Part shown: positions 27,197-37,482 of the stretch, piece by piece
Position numbering within the stretch: the stretch's first letter is position 1
Layout of the letters: each line of letters opens with the position of its first letter
Assembly (NCBI RefSeq): GCF_001748225.1
Contig: NZ_BDFE01000016.1
Coordinates: forward strand, 186,001-250,000
DNA length: 64,000 nucleotides
Source of the DNA: Desulfoplanes formicivorans
GTDB lineage: Bacteria; Desulfobacterota; Desulfovibrionia; Desulfovibrionales; Desulfomicrobiaceae
Direction: 5' to 3'
The notes under the pieces: generated by a model
Seen by the model: the letters and a program-made list of their open reading frames with translations, nothing else
What the model was told of the DNA's origin: nothing
The model's database searches: none
Position numbers and translations under genes: made by a program

Positions 27197-28070
27197 ACGG
27201 GAAATCGCCCTGCTCGGGGCCCGGGAAATCACCAAGGCCCTGCACGACCTTGGCCATGACGTCGTTTTTCTTGATCCTGCTCACGACCTTGGCAATCTGA
27301 TTTCTGCGGCTGAATCATGCGATTTTGCCTTTATCAACCTGCATGGATCCCCGGGCGAAGACGGCCTTGTCCAGTCTCTTCTCGACACCGTCCCCATCCC
27401 CTACCAGGGAGCAGGACCTGCGGCTTCCCAACTGGCCCTGAACAAGGTGGCCACCAAAATGATCTACCAGCGCCATGGGGTGAACACCCCCAACTGGGCC
27501 TTTATCCCGGCTGTGGATCGAAAAAAACCATCAACGATTTCCCTGCCTTTTCCCCGGGTCATCAAGCCCTGCACCGCAGGATCCAGTGTCGGTATCTTTT
27601 TTGCCCGATCCCCCCAGGACTTTGAAGCAGCCCTGGGGCACGAGGCCCTTGCCGGCCAGGATCTTCTTGTGGAAGAACAGATCAGGGGCCAGGAAATCAC
27701 CTGTGCGGTTCTGGACGACACCCCCCTGCCTCCCGTACTCATCATCCCCAAGAAGGGGACCTTTTTCGATTATACGAGCAAATACGAAGACCAGGGAGCC
27801 GAAGAGATCTGTCCGGCACCCTTAGAGGACAGCCTGCTCGCCGAAATCCAGCACATGGCCCTGACGGCCCACAGGATACTCGGGATCAAGGATTACAGCC
27901 GAACGGACTTTATTGTTGATGACAGACAATGCGCTTTTGCCCTTGAAACCAATACCCTGCCGGGAATGACCAGTGCCTCGCTGTTGCCCAAGGAAGCCCT
28001 TGCCGCGGGCATGTCCTTCAAGGATCTCATTGGACGACTGATCACCCTGGGCATGAGGAAAAGCACATGA
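27159..28070 (+). CDS. ddl: D-alanine--D-alanine ligase
   Basis: This 303-residue ATP-grasp enzyme makes D-Ala-D-Ala for peptidoglycan. Features include GGWSSEREIALLGA, the Ser-bearing ATP-grasp loop GSSVGIFFA, KYEDQGAEEICPAP and the metal-binding ALETNTLPGMTSASLLP. ATG 27159 is set by GGGAG upstream and by the family N-terminus. It starts within the HD gene and its stop overlaps the waaA ATG (ATGA), so HD-ddl-waaA form one unit. Confidence 0.96.
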   Translation: MRILLIAGGWSSEREIALLGAREITKALHDLGHDVVFLDPAHDLGNLISAAESCDFAFINLHGSPGEDGLVQSLLDTVPIPYQGAGPAASQLALNKVATKMIYQRHGVNTPNWAFIPAVDRKKPSTISLPFPRVIKPCTAGSSVGIFFARSPQDFEAALGHEALAGQDLLVEEQIRGQEITCAVLDDTPLPPVLIIPKKGTFFDYTSKYEDQGAEEICPAPLEDSLLAEIQHMALTAHRILGIKDYSRTDFIVDDRQCAFALETNTLPGMTSASLLPKEALAAGMSFKDLIGRLITLGMRKST

Positions 28071-29323
28071 AAACATCTCTGTTCTTGGGGCTGTACACCC
28101 TGCTTTGGACCCTGGCCCTTCCTCTTGTTTTCCTGAATAAACGGCTCAGGGAACATTGGTTTGCTCGACTGGGATGGAGCATAGGGCGCAAGCATCATGA
28201 CATCTGGATGCAGGCCGCCTCTGTTGGCGAAGCCTTTCTGGCCATATCCCTTGCCGACCATCTTGCCAGGGAGCATCCCGAGCTTTCCGTACTCATCACC
28301 ACCAACACCTCCCAGGGGTACGACATCCTCACGGAGCATGCGCGCAAATGTCCGGAGGCAACCCGCCCGGCCATCAGCATCTGCCCGCTTGATCACCCCT
28401 GGATCATCAGCCGTTTCATGCGTCGCACAACGCCCGGGGCAGTGGTCCTTCTGGAAACCGAACTCTGGCCGGGCATTCTCGGGTACTGCAAGCGGCACAA
28501 ATGCCCGGTGCTCGTTGCCAACGCCCGCATGAGTCCCACAAGTTTTGCTGGCTATATGCCTTTGAGCCCGATTCTTGAATCCCTTGGTCCCACCGATATC
28601 ATGGCCATATCTTCGGCCGATGGTGCCCGGTTTTCCCTGCTTTTCAAAGATGCCCGGGTGACGACCATGCCCAATATCAAATTCGACCGCATTGGTGAAA
28701 ACCCGACCATCCCGTATGTGGCCAATCCCTTGTCCCGTTTTTTCAGACCATCGGCCAAGCTCGTGGCCCTGGGGTCCATCAGGGAGGAAGAGGAACCGGT
28801 TATCAGCGCCGCCATCACCCAACTTGTCAGCCATCACCCGGCAACCATCATCGCCCTGGTTCCCCGGCATCAGCACCGGATTTCTGCCTGGAAAACATTT
28901 CTCAAATCTACGTCCATTTCCTGGGTGCTGCGGTCGAAACTTGTCGGACCCGTCAAACCGGGAACGGTTGTCCTCTGGGATCGATTCGGCGAACTGCAGC
29001 ACATTTACGCCCTGGCCAAGACGGCCTTTGTAGGCGGCAGTCTGGCCCCACTGGGTGGCCAGAATTTTCTCGAACCCCTGGCCCAGGGCGTTTGCCCGGT
29101 CATTGGCCCATTCTGGAAGAACTTCCACTGGGTCGGCCAGGAACTCATTGACCAAGGGCTGGTTACCGTGGTCTCAGACCACCAGCAACTGGCCAACGAA
29201 CTGGGTGCGGCAGCCTCCATGTCCCGGGAAAAAGTCCGGGCCGCAGCCGAGGCCTATCTTGCCTCCCGCAGGGGGGGCACCGCCCTGGTTGGAGCACGGA
29301 TCGCCAGCCTGCTGAACCTTTGA
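28067..29323 (+). CDS. waaA: 3-deoxy-D-manno-octulosonic acid (Kdo) transferase
   Basis: This 418-residue glycosyltransferase adds Kdo to lipid A. It has an N-terminal membrane anchor (about residues 5-22) and GT-B features: DIWMQAASVGEAF with the catalytic Glu, LLETELWPG, and the nucleotide-sugar part FVGGSLAPLGGQNFLEPLA. Length fits the family. The ATG overlaps the ddl stop codon. With kdsB next, this part of the window covers Kdo activation and transfer. Confidence 0.96.
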   Translation: MKTSLFLGLYTLLWTLALPLVFLNKRLREHWFARLGWSIGRKHHDIWMQAASVGEAFLAISLADHLAREHPELSVLITTNTSQGYDILTEHARKCPEATRPAISICPLDHPWIISRFMRRTTPGAVVLLETELWPGILGYCKRHKCPVLVANARMSPTSFAGYMPLSPILESLGPTDIMAISSADGARFSLLFKDARVTTMPNIKFDRIGENPTIPYVANPLSRFFRPSAKLVALGSIREEEEPVISAAITQLVSHHPATIIALVPRHQHRISAWKTFLKSTSISWVLRSKLVGPVKPGTVVLWDRFGELQHIYALAKTAFVGGSLAPLGGQNFLEPLAQGVCPVIGPFWKNFHWVGQELIDQGLVTVVSDHQQLANELGAAASMSREKVRAAAEAYLASRRGGTALVGARIASLLNL

Positions 29324-29489
29324 CCCAGCGTGACGCCCCCGGGACAGGAGATGGTCATCTGAAGCAGGATCCTGCCGACATTGGCCGGAATCCTTTGAAC
29401 AAGCTCTTCAGCACGCCCTTTTGTCTCCACCAAGGTAACACCGCACACACTCCCACTTTGTAAACCCAACAACCTCAACACAAAATCCC

Positions 29490-30221
29490 ATGTCCCAACC
29501 CATATACGGAATCATCCCTGCCAGGTACGGCTCTTCCCGTTTCCCGGGCAAGCCCATGGCCGAAATCCTGGGCAAACCCATGTTCTGGCATGTATATCAA
29601 CGTGCCGTGCGCTCCACATCGCTGACCCGCGTGGTCCTGGCCACCGACAGCACGGTCATTGCCGACAAGGCAACAGAGCTTGATATCCCGGTAATCATAA
29701 CCAGAGATGATCACACCAGCGGCACCGACAGGGTTCTGGAAGCGGCCACCAAGATGGACGTGGGACCCGAGGCCATCATCGTCAACATCCAGGGCGATGA
29801 GCCTGTTCTCGAACCGGCCATGCTCGACCAACTCACGGCACTGTTTGCTGATCCCCATGTCCAGGTGACCACCCTGGCCAAGGCCATTACCCCCGAGCAG
29901 GCCCGGGATCCCAACCTGGTCAAGGTGGTCCGCTCGCAAGATGGCCGGGGTCTGTATTTTTCCAGGGCCCCTGTTCCCTTTGCCCGAGACGGTTCCTCCT
30001 CATTCCTGGGACACATCGGTTTGTACGGATTCAGGTTTCCCGTGCTTGAAAAATTTCAGACTTTGGGCGAAAGCCCCCTTGAGCGCATGGAAAAGCTGGA
30101 ACAGCTGCGACTTCTCGAAGCTGGCATTCCCATCCATGTGGCTCTTACCGAGTATCCCTCCATTGGAGTGGATACGCGTGAAGACCTGGAAAAGGTACGC
30201 GCACTGCTTGCCTCGTCCTGA
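29490..30221 (+). CDS. kdsB: CMP-Kdo synthetase
   Basis: This 243-residue cytidylyltransferase activates Kdo with CTP. It shows GIIPARYGSSRFPGKP at the N-terminus, ATDSTVIADKA, and NIQGDEPVLEPAMLD, all standard for KdsB. The 29 bases before the ATG (29461-29489) contain no G and no Shine-Dalgarno. It is separated from waaA by 166 bases, so it may have its own promoter, though none is evident. Confidence 0.97.
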   Translation: MSQPIYGIIPARYGSSRFPGKPMAEILGKPMFWHVYQRAVRSTSLTRVVLATDSTVIADKATELDIPVIITRDDHTSGTDRVLEAATKMDVGPEAIIVNIQGDEPVLEPAMLDQLTALFADPHVQVTTLAKAITPEQARDPNLVKVVRSQDGRGLYFSRAPVPFARDGSSSFLGHIGLYGFRFPVLEKFQTLGESPLERMEKLEQLRLLEAGIPIHVALTEYPSIGVDTREDLEKVRALLASS

Positions 30222-30287
30222 CACGTTACACACAACCTTTCGTTCACCCATACAACAATGGCGCCTGCCATGTCGGAGTTACCCTCT

Positions 30288-31403
30288 ATGCAAGCGATTC
30301 TCGCCCTTGAAGACGGCACTTTCTTTGAATGTTCATCCTTTACCGGCCCGGGAGAAACCCAGGGAGAAGTCATCTTCAACACCGGCATGACCGGTTATCA
30401 GGAAATCCTGACCGATCCTTCCTACCGAGGCCAGATGGTCTGCATGACCTATCCGCTCATGGGCAACTACGGGGTCAATCTCGAAGATGTGGAATCCGAC
30501 AGGATCCAGGCAGCGGCCCTCATCTGCAAGGAGTGCTGTGCCAAGCCCTCCAATTGGCGCTCGACCCAGAGCCTGCCCGAATATCTCAAGGAACACGGGG
30601 TCATGGGCATCCATGACCTGGATACCAGAGCCCTGACCAAACATCTGCGCATCCACGGCGCCATGCGGGCCGTCATTGCCACGGGCAAGAACGATCCCCG
30701 GGAACTGGTGGCAAGGGCAAACAGCATCCCTGCCATGGAAGGTCAGAACCTGGTTGATGTGGTTGCCCCCACAAGTCCTTACCAATGGGTCAACGGCCAC
30801 CCGGACAAGCTTCATGAACCAGTGACCCCGGCCGCATGGTCCGGTTGCGGCCCCAAGGTGATTGTCTATGATTTCGGGATCAAGTGGAATATCCTCCGCC
30901 TTCTTGCCGCCCAGGGACTGGACATGATCGTGGTTCCCCCGACCTTTACCGCCCGGGAAGTGGACCAGCTGGCACCCGACGGCATCTTTCTCTCCAACGG
31001 ACCCGGCGATCCCGCGGTTCTGACTCGGACCATCGCCACGGTGGGGGAACTGGCCTCCAGATATCCCATTGCCGGCATCTGCCTGGGGCACCAAATCCTG
31101 GGGCTCGCTCTGGGCGGTACCAGTTACAAGCTCAAGTTCGGTCACCATGGCTGCAACCACCCGGTCAAGGATCTGACCACCGGAAAAATCGAAATCTCCT
31201 CCCAGAATCATGGATTCTGCGTGGATGTTCAGGGTATTGACACCCTTGAAATCACACATGTCAATCTGAACGACCAGACCCTTGAGGGATTCAGACACAC
31301 CACAAAACCCATCATGGCCGTGCAGTATCATCCGGAATCCGCACCCGGCCCCCATGACAGCAGGTATTTTTTCGCCCGATTCAAGGACATGCTTACCCGG
31401 TAA
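30288..31403 (+). CDS. carA: Carbamoyl-phosphate synthase small (glutaminase) subunit
   Basis: This 371-residue subunit releases ammonia from glutamine for CarB. The N-domain carries [20 protein letters not shown] and PLMGNYG. The class I glutaminase has SNGPGDPAV, nucleophile Cys in [15 protein letters not shown] and the His/Glu pair in [14 protein letters not shown] 30288 has GGAGTT upstream and fits the family better than ATG 30258. carB is not next to it, which is common in this group; the following gene is a TPR protein. Confidence 0.97.
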   Translation: MQAILALEDGTFFECSSFTGPGETQGEVIFNTGMTGYQEILTDPSYRGQMVCMTYPLMGNYGVNLEDVESDRIQAAALICKECCAKPSNWRSTQSLPEYLKEHGVMGIHDLDTRALTKHLRIHGAMRAVIATGKNDPRELVARANSIPAMEGQNLVDVVAPTSPYQWVNGHPDKLHEPVTPAAWSGCGPKVIVYDFGIKWNILRLLAAQGLDMIVVPPTFTAREVDQLAPDGIFLSNGPGDPAVLTRTIATVGELASRYPIAGICLGHQILGLALGGTSYKLKFGHHGCNHPVKDLTTGKIEISSQNHGFCVDVQGIDTLEITHVNLNDQTLEGFRHTTKPIMAVQYHPESAPGPHDSRYFFARFKDMLTR

Positions 31404-31475
31404 CCTTTCGAACGTCACTATGTTCCCTGTATTAACCGCCCCCACGAACAACCCGTTCAAGCTTGGGAGACCATT

Positions 31476-32276
31476 ATGAGCAACACAGCATTCATTAAAA
31501 TCAAACAACAGCTTGCCGGGGTCAACACACTGCTCAAACAGGGAAAGCTGTATGCGGCTGTCAATTCCCTGCACGAGGCATTGGCCTTTTTCCTGCGTAC
31601 AACGTTCCTGAAACACGAAAAAAAGGAATTTGAACAACAAATCGAGCGGGCCGTTTATCAGCTTGGTCATGACCAGGAACTCAAAAAAATTTTCCCCCTG
31701 CTGATTTCCTATACCCCGGGGACAGAAATGGAGCTCCACGAAACCATCAACGAACTCCTTGCAACCCTTCAGGATGAAAAGAACAAGGAAGCTCTGGCCA
31801 AACTCGAAGAGTGGAAAAATAAGAAACAAAAGGCGCTGGACAAAGCCCAGGCAGCTCTGGACGGCAAGGAATACGAAAAGGCCAGATATCTTTTTGCCAA
31901 ACTGTGTCAGGAATTCAACGATGACATGGAACTCAAGGCAGAGGTTGGAGAACGCTTTCTGAATGCAGAGCTCTATGACGAGGCGATCCACTACCTCAAG
32001 GCCGCCTATGAAAACAATCCCGAGTCCCCCCGGGTATTCAACAAGCTGGGCATGGCCCTTCGCCGAAGTAAAAAATTTGAAGAAGCCGAACGATTCTACC
32101 GTCACGCCTTAGCCACTTCACCCAACGACGAATATATTCTCTTCAACCTGGGACGGGTGTATATTGACTGGCGGCAATGGAAAAACGTGGAAAAAACAGC
32201 CCTCAAAGCGCTGGAGATCAATCCTGATTTTGTAGAGGCACAAAAGATGCTTAAGTTTGCCAGGAAGTATGTCTGA
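31476..32276 (+). CDS. TPR-repeat protein of unknown role
   Basis: This 266-residue soluble, Lys/Glu-rich protein has no signal peptide. The N-terminal 60 residues are helical with [18 protein letters not shown]; about 120-260 contains at least three TPR-like units ([53 protein letters not shown]). It should be a protein-binding scaffold. GGGAGACC precedes the ATG. Position between carA and gmd gives no clear functional clue. Confidence 0.8.
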   Translation: MSNTAFIKIKQQLAGVNTLLKQGKLYAAVNSLHEALAFFLRTTFLKHEKKEFEQQIERAVYQLGHDQELKKIFPLLISYTPGTEMELHETINELLATLQDEKNKEALAKLEEWKNKKQKALDKAQAALDGKEYEKARYLFAKLCQEFNDDMELKAEVGERFLNAELYDEAIHYLKAAYENNPESPRVFNKLGMALRRSKKFEEAERFYRHALATSPNDEYILFNLGRVYIDWRQWKNVEKTALKALEINPDFVEAQKMLKFARKYV

Positions 32277-32301
32277 AATCAGGCAGGCTAAACGTCCCTC
32301 G

Positions 32302-32330
32302 GATGCACCAGGCTTTATGCATGGTGCATC
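32302..32330. terminator. Candidate hairpin after the TPR gene
   Basis: 9-bp perfect arms (32302-32310 and 32322-32330) with an 11-base loop, 26 bases past the TPR gene stop. No T-run follows, so this is a weak terminator call. Confidence 0.35.
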
Positions 32331-32413
32331 GTTGCGGACCCGACCTGCACAGACGAGCTGACAGCAGACAGTCAAGCACCACAACCTTTTCCTACTCTCC
32401 ATGGGATGCCTTC

Positions 32414-33499
32414 ATGAAAAAAGCGCTCATCACCGGTCTGACCGGCCAGGACGGATCGTACCTGGCAGAATTTCTTCTTGAAAAAGGCTATGAAGTCCAC
32501 GGTATCAAACGGAGATCATCCTCGTTCAATACCGCCAGGGTGGATCATCTCTACAAGGACCCCCACGAAAAAGACGTCCGGTTTTTCATGCACTACGGGG
32601 ATCTGACCGATTCCACCAACCTCATCCGAATCATCCAGCAGGTCCGACCCGACGAGATCTACAACCTGGGTGCCCAAAGCCATGTCCAGGTCTCCTTTGA
32701 CACCCCCGAATACACGGCCAATTCCGATGCCCTGGGAACCCTGCGCCTGCTGGAAGCCATCCGGGTACTGGGTATGGAGCAATCCACCCGGTTCTATCAG
32801 GCCTCAACCAGCGAAATGTTCGGCAAGATCCAGGAAACCCCGCAAAAGGAAACCACGCCCTTTTATCCCAGAAGCCCGTATGCCGCGGCCAAGGTCTATG
32901 CCTACTGGATAACGGTCAATTACCGCGAAGCCTACAACATGTTTGCCTGCAACGGCATCCTTTTCAACCATGAATCACCCCTGCGGGGAGAAACCTTTGT
33001 CACCCGCAAGATCACCCGGGCCGCCGCCCGCATCAAGCTCGGCCTGCAGGACTGCCTGTATCTCGGCAATCTTGATGCCCAAAGAGACTGGGGCCATGCC
33101 AGGGATTACGTTCGAGCCATGTGGCTCATGCTCCAGCAGGACACTCCCGAGGATTATGTCATTGCCTCGGGAGAGGCCCATTCGGTCAGGGAATTTGTGG
33201 AAAAAAGCTTTGGCGAGCTGGCCATCTCCATTGTCTGGGACGGTCAGGGAATTGATGAAGTGGGCAGGGATGAACGTACCGGCAAGATCCTTGTGCGCGT
33301 CGATCCGCGATACTTCAGGCCCACGGAAGTGGATTTTCTGCTGGGAGATCCCACCAAGGCCCGAGAAAAACTTGGTTGGAAACCGGAATCGGATTTTGAC
33401 GGACTTGTCCGGGAAATGATCCAGACCGATCTCAGGGAAGCCGACCGGGACAACCTGTGCCAAAAGGCCGGTTTTTCCGTACTCAATCACAATGAATGA
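32414..33499 (+). CDS. gmd: GDP-mannose 4,6-dehydratase
   Basis: This 361-residue short-chain dehydrogenase makes GDP-4-keto-6-deoxymannose. The Rossmann motif is [15 protein letters not shown]; catalytic residues are Thr in STSEMFG and the YAAAK Tyr-Lys pair ([11 protein letters not shown]); [15 protein letters not shown] is typical of Gmd. ATG 32414 gives the family N-terminus. With fcl directly downstream it would supply GDP-L-fucose or a related sugar for surface polysaccharide. Confidence 0.97.
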   Translation: MKKALITGLTGQDGSYLAEFLLEKGYEVHGIKRRSSSFNTARVDHLYKDPHEKDVRFFMHYGDLTDSTNLIRIIQQVRPDEIYNLGAQSHVQVSFDTPEYTANSDALGTLRLLEAIRVLGMEQSTRFYQASTSEMFGKIQETPQKETTPFYPRSPYAAAKVYAYWITVNYREAYNMFACNGILFNHESPLRGETFVTRKITRAAARIKLGLQDCLYLGNLDAQRDWGHARDYVRAMWLMLQQDTPEDYVIASGEAHSVREFVEKSFGELAISIVWDGQGIDEVGRDERTGKILVRVDPRYFRPTEVDFLLGDPTKAREKLGWKPESDFDGLVREMIQTDLREADRDNLCQKAGFSVLNHNE

Positions 33500-33571
33500 T
33501 CCCGGGGTGGCCGATACGTCCTTGACAGGTCATCCCACGATCACATCCCATATTCCATGGGGGAGCTGATC

Positions 33572-34498
33572 ATGCAACCTACCGATTCCATTTATGTTGC
33601 CGGCCATCGAGGCCTTGTGGGCTCGGCCCTGTGCCGGGAACTCAGACGCAAAGGCTATACGAACATCATCACCCGGACCCACAGGGAGCTCGACCTGTGC
33701 AACCAGCAGGCTGTCAATGCCTTTTTTGCAAGCCAGCGTCCGGATCATGTGTTTCTGGCTGCAGCCAAGGTCGGGGGCATTCATGCCAATGACACCCATC
33801 CGGCTAGGTTCATCTTTCAGAATCTGGCCATTGCCACCAATGTCATTGACGCAGCCCATCGCCATGGGGTCAGGAAACTCCTCTTTTTGGGTTCATCATG
33901 CATTTATCCCAAGCTGGCGGACCAGCCCATCAAAGAAGAGTACCTGCTCACCTCGGCCTTGGAACCCACCAATGAAGCCTATGCCATTGCCAAGATCGCC
34001 GGGCTCAAGATGTGCGAGTTCTACAACCAGGAATACGGCACAACCTACTGGTCGGCCATGCCCACCAACCTGTATGGCCCCGGAGACAATTTTGATCTGG
34101 AAACCAGCCATGTTCTCCCGGCCATGATCCGCAAATTTCACGAAGCCAAACTGGACGGCCACCGGCCCGTCACCCTCTGGGGCACAGGTTCGCCACGGAG
34201 GGAATTCCTGCATGTGGATGATCTGGCCAGGGCGTGCGTCCACCTTCTGGAACTCCGGGATATGGCTCCCCGTCTGGTGAATATCGGATGCGGCAAGGAT
34301 CTGACCATCAGGGAACTCGCCCATATGGTCCAGTCATGTGTGGGACATGAAGGTGAAATCTTCTGGGACACAACCAAACCCGACGGCACCCCCCGAAAAC
34401 TTCTGGACATCTCGACCATACGGGGGCTGGGCTGGAAACCTACAATCGATTTGGAAGAGGGTATCATGCGGGTCTACCAGGAATACGCCCGGCAATGA
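33572..34498 (+). CDS. fcl: GDP-L-fucose synthase (epimerase/reductase)
   Basis: This 308-residue enzyme takes the Gmd product to GDP-L-fucose. It has the GxxGxxG motif in [27 protein letters not shown], the Tyr-Lys pair in [16 protein letters not shown], and [13 protein letters not shown] 33572 has GGGGAG about 7 bases upstream; an in-frame ATG at 33557 is less likely. It converges on dapB. Confidence 0.96.
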   Translation: MQPTDSIYVAGHRGLVGSALCRELRRKGYTNIITRTHRELDLCNQQAVNAFFASQRPDHVFLAAAKVGGIHANDTHPARFIFQNLAIATNVIDAAHRHGVRKLLFLGSSCIYPKLADQPIKEEYLLTSALEPTNEAYAIAKIAGLKMCEFYNQEYGTTYWSAMPTNLYGPGDNFDLETSHVLPAMIRKFHEAKLDGHRPVTLWGTGSPRREFLHVDDLARACVHLLELRDMAPRLVNIGCGKDLTIRELAHMVQSCVGHEGEIFWDTTKPDGTPRKLLDISTIRGLGWKPTIDLEEGIMRVYQEYARQ

Positions 34499-34511
34499 CC
34501 CGCACGCCTCT

Positions 34512-34545
34512 TGTTCCAGCATGGCACCAGGTGCACGGGGGAACA
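34512..34545. terminator. Candidate hairpin between fcl and dapB
   Basis: Outer arms TGTTCC/GGAACA (34512-34517, 34540-34545) enclose an inner GCACC-A-GGTGC stem. It lies between convergent genes; there is no T-run. Weak call. Confidence 0.35.
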
Positions 34546-34555
34546 GGCCGGCCAA

Positions 34556-35338
34556 CTAGCCCAGCATGTCAGCCATGGTATACAATCTTCCCGGTTGCTG
34601 GGAACCGATCCACTTGGCGGCGCGCAGGGCCCCACTGGCAAAGGTCTCTCTGGAGTGAGCCCGGTGGGTGATTTCAATGCGTTCCCCGGGTCCCAGGCAA
34701 TACACCGTATGATCCCCCACCACATCACCCCCTCGCAGGGTCTGCACCCCTATCTGGCCCTTGGGTCGTTCCCCGATGATACCATGCCGGGAAAAACAGC
34801 CCACGTCATCCAGTGCCTTGTTCCTGGCCTTTGCCAGACATTGGGCCAGCTTGAGAGCGGTCCCGCTGGGGGCATCCTTTTTGTGTTTGTGATGGATCTC
34901 CATGACCTCAAGGTCATAGTCCTCTCCCAGGATGCGAACCAGATCCGGCAGGCAGCGAAGCAGGGCATTGACACCCACGCTCATGTTGGGGGCCCAGAAC
35001 ATGGGGGTCCTTGAAGCCAGTTGCTCGAGTCGATCCAGTTCTTCCTGGTTCAACCCGGTTGTTCCCATGACCAGGGGGACTGACCTCTCGGCTGCCTTGG
35101 CCGCCACATCCATGGTGACTGCAGGGGCCGTAAAGTCGATGACCACGGCACCTGAAATATCCAAAAGCTCCCGGACATCCTCAACCACCGGACACCCGAA
35201 CCCCTCCAGCCCGTGTTGTCGTCCTTTCCGTTCCACCAGACCAGCCAGTTCCAATTCCGGATCATGAACAGCCATGTGGCTCAATGTGGAGCCCATGCGT
35301 CCATTGGCCCCCATGATGATGACAGGTACTGCACTCAT
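34556..35338 (-). CDS. dapB: 4-hydroxy-tetrahydrodipicolinate reductase
   Basis: This 260-residue enzyme works in lysine and meso-diaminopimelate synthesis. It shows the N-terminal IIMGANGRMGSTLSH, the GTTGL loop, APNMSVGVN, MEIHHKHKKDAPSGTA with the substrate-binding residues, and IGERPKGQIG. ATG 35338 is set by a perfect AAGGAGC about 7 bases upstream; the longer frame to 35503 lacks homology. A good promoter lies about 90 bases upstream. Confidence 0.97.
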   Translation of the reverse strand: MSAVPVIIMGANGRMGSTLSHMAVHDPELELAGLVERKGRQHGLEGFGCPVVEDVRELLDISGAVVIDFTAPAVTMDVAAKAAERSVPLVMGTTGLNQEELDRLEQLASRTPMFWAPNMSVGVNALLRCLPDLVRILGEDYDLEVMEIHHKHKKDAPSGTALKLAQCLAKARNKALDDVGCFSRHGIIGERPKGQIGVQTLRGGDVVGDHTVYCLGPGERIEITHRAHSRETFASGALRAAKWIGSQQPGRLYTMADMLG

Positions 35339-35430
35339 TATGATGCTCCTTGAATGATTATGGGCACAAAACCCCAAACAACCTTGCACCCGGACCATTT
35401 TCAACCGCGGTCTGATGACCGCAATTACGC

Positions 35431-35459
35431 CATATATCGAAGAGTATACAGGATGACAA
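35431..35459 (-). promoter_or_regulatory. Sigma70-type promoter for dapB
   Basis: On the minus strand TTGTCA (35459-35454), a 17-base spacer and TATATG (35436-35431), pointing at dapB about 90 bases away. Confidence 0.5.
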
Positions 35460-35623
35460 ATGGGTTTGTGGCTTGAAAAAGGGCCATGGATTGTTCTTGG
35501 CAAATCCCGCGGTATCCCTTAAAAACCCATGTTTCCAATCCTGCACCCATGCTGAACCCCTGGCAGGACATGGATTGAACTTCTTCGGCCCTCGTACCCA
35601 ACATCCAACCCCCACAATCCATC

Positions 35624-37462
35624 ATGCCTGATTCATCCTCCATCGCCATTCTGGTCCAACGCCTGAACACGTACAACAAGGCCTACAGGGCCGGGAACCC
35701 TCTTGTGAGCGATGCGGAATACGACAATCTGGTCGAGACCCTGCGCAGGCTTGATCCGGACAACCCCTTTTTGCACCAGGTCGAGCCCGAGGTATTCAGC
35801 AACAAGCAGGAAATCCGCCATCCCGTGCCCATGCTTTCCACGGACAAGGCCTACACCATCGCCGAACTCCAACGGTTTGTGGATCGGGTTTACAAGGAAG
35901 CCGCCCCCCTGGAACCCCAGCACATCACCTTCAGGGTCACGCCTAAACTGGACGGTCTTGCCGGACGCGACGACGGCCATATTCTTGCTTCGCGGGGCAA
36001 CGGATGGACCGGGTTCGACATCACTTCGGCCCTGGACAAGGGGGTCGAGGTGGTTGGTCAACGGGGCCTGGGTCTGGGCGAGCTGGTCATCTCCCTTTCC
36101 TATTTTCAGGAACACCTTGCCGACAAATTCGAGCATCCCAGAAACCTGGTGGTGGGCATTGTGTCATCGGATACGGTGAACACCCTGGCCCTGCAGGCTC
36201 TGGAGGACAAGGCCGTGCGTTTTGTCCCCTACGCAACCCTTCCCCAATGGACGGGAAACGGTGACGAGCTTGTAAAGGCCATTGAAACCATCAAACAGGA
36301 CCTCAGGGAAAAAGTGGACTATCCCATGGATGGGTTGGTGGTCGAGGTCGTGGAACAGGAGATCAGGGACGCCATGGGCGCCACCAACCACCACTACCGG
36401 TGGCAAATCGCGGTCAAGGACAAGGGAGAGACCGCCAGAACACGGGTCCGGAAAATCCTCTGGCAGGTGGGCAGAACCGGCAAGGTTACTCCGGTCATGC
36501 TGGTGGAACCCGTGCCCCTGTCAGGGGCAACCATCAAACGGGTCACGGCCCATAATGCGGGTTTCTTGAAAAAAAGGCGTATCGGCAAAGGGGCCATCAT
36601 TGAAATCATCCGAAGCGGTGAGGTCATTCCCAAACTCGAGGCCGTGATAACAGAAGCAAAGACCATGGACATTCCCCACACCTGTCCGGTCTGCTCCACC
36701 CCGCTTGTGGAAGACAATGATTTTCTCATCTGCCCCAACGCGCAATGTCCGGCGCAAATCCGTCAGGCAATCGAGCATTGGTTCAACATCCTGGGCACGG
36801 CCGACTGGTACGGAACCAAGACCGTAGAAAAGCTGGTGGACAACGGGGTACATACCCTGGAACAGGTCTACGCCCTGACCCAACAGGATTTCATACGCAT
36901 GGGATTTGGCCCGGTGCAATCCCGAAATCTCCATCAGGCACTGACCATCAGCAGGACCAAGCCGGTGGAAGACTGGCGGTTTCTGGCCGCCTTTGGCATT
37001 CCCGATCTCGGCAAGGGGGACAGCCGCAAACTCCTTGAACACCATCCCATTGATACCATCACCCGCATCACGGCCGGAGACATCCTGGCCATCAACGGAT
37101 TTGGCGCCATCACCAGCCAATCCATTTCCAGGGGCATACAACGGATCCGATCAACCATTGAGCATATGCTGGCCTTGGGGTTCAATCTGCAGCACACCCC
37201 CCTGGCATCCGAGATGGCTCAGATGGATTCTCCCATCAAGGACAAGGGCATCGTGTTCACCGGAAAGATGGTCCACGGGACCCGACAGGACATGCAGAAC
37301 ATGGCCCGGACCATGGGGGCCAGGGTTCAAAGCGCTGTTTCCAAAGCAACAGACTATCTGGTATGCGGTGAAAAGGTAGGAGCCACTAAAAAAGCCCAGG
37401 CAGAAAAGCTGGGCACCAAAATCATTTCCGAACAGGAATTTCTGGATCTGATCACATCCTGA
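35624..37462 (+). CDS. Aberrant NAD-dependent DNA ligase (LigA-like)
   Basis: This 612-residue protein has the full LigA domain order: NAD-binding Ia-like start (LVSDAEYDNLVETL), adenylation domain, OB fold (QVGRTGKVTPVMLVEPVPLSG), Zn finger (CPVCSTPL and CPNAQCP), helix-hairpin-helix repeats and a C-terminal BRCT (from about 540, KGIVFTGKMV). The active-site Lys108 stands in KLDG, but the next stretch is about 5 residues shorter than usual, the conserved RGDG reads RGNG, and the Glu before the motif is Thr. It is about 60 residues shorter than standard LigA. It may be a second, specialised ligase or a weak one. The leader (35595-35623) has no G. Confidence 0.85.
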   Translation: MPDSSSIAILVQRLNTYNKAYRAGNPLVSDAEYDNLVETLRRLDPDNPFLHQVEPEVFSNKQEIRHPVPMLSTDKAYTIAELQRFVDRVYKEAAPLEPQHITFRVTPKLDGLAGRDDGHILASRGNGWTGFDITSALDKGVEVVGQRGLGLGELVISLSYFQEHLADKFEHPRNLVVGIVSSDTVNTLALQALEDKAVRFVPYATLPQWTGNGDELVKAIETIKQDLREKVDYPMDGLVVEVVEQEIRDAMGATNHHYRWQIAVKDKGETARTRVRKILWQVGRTGKVTPVMLVEPVPLSGATIKRVTAHNAGFLKKRRIGKGAIIEIIRSGEVIPKLEAVITEAKTMDIPHTCPVCSTPLVEDNDFLICPNAQCPAQIRQAIEHWFNILGTADWYGTKTVEKLVDNGVHTLEQVYALTQQDFIRMGFGPVQSRNLHQALTISRTKPVEDWRFLAAFGIPDLGKGDSRKLLEHHPIDTITRITAGDILAINGFGAITSQSISRGIQRIRSTIEHMLALGFNLQHTPLASEMAQMDSPIKDKGIVFTGKMVHGTRQDMQNMARTMGARVQSAVSKATDYLVCGEKVGATKKAQAEKLGTKIISEQEFLDLITS

Positions 37463-37482
37463 AACCCGGCATTCACGGGCCG

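Noticed and set aside
27893-29155. 420-codon open frame on the minus strand opposite waaA
   Set aside because: Antisense to a clear waaA; low-complexity, no family resemblance.
30333-32105. 590-codon open frame on the minus strand opposite carA and the TPR gene
   Set aside because: It is antisense to two well-supported genes, and its translation looks like no known family; it results from codon bias.
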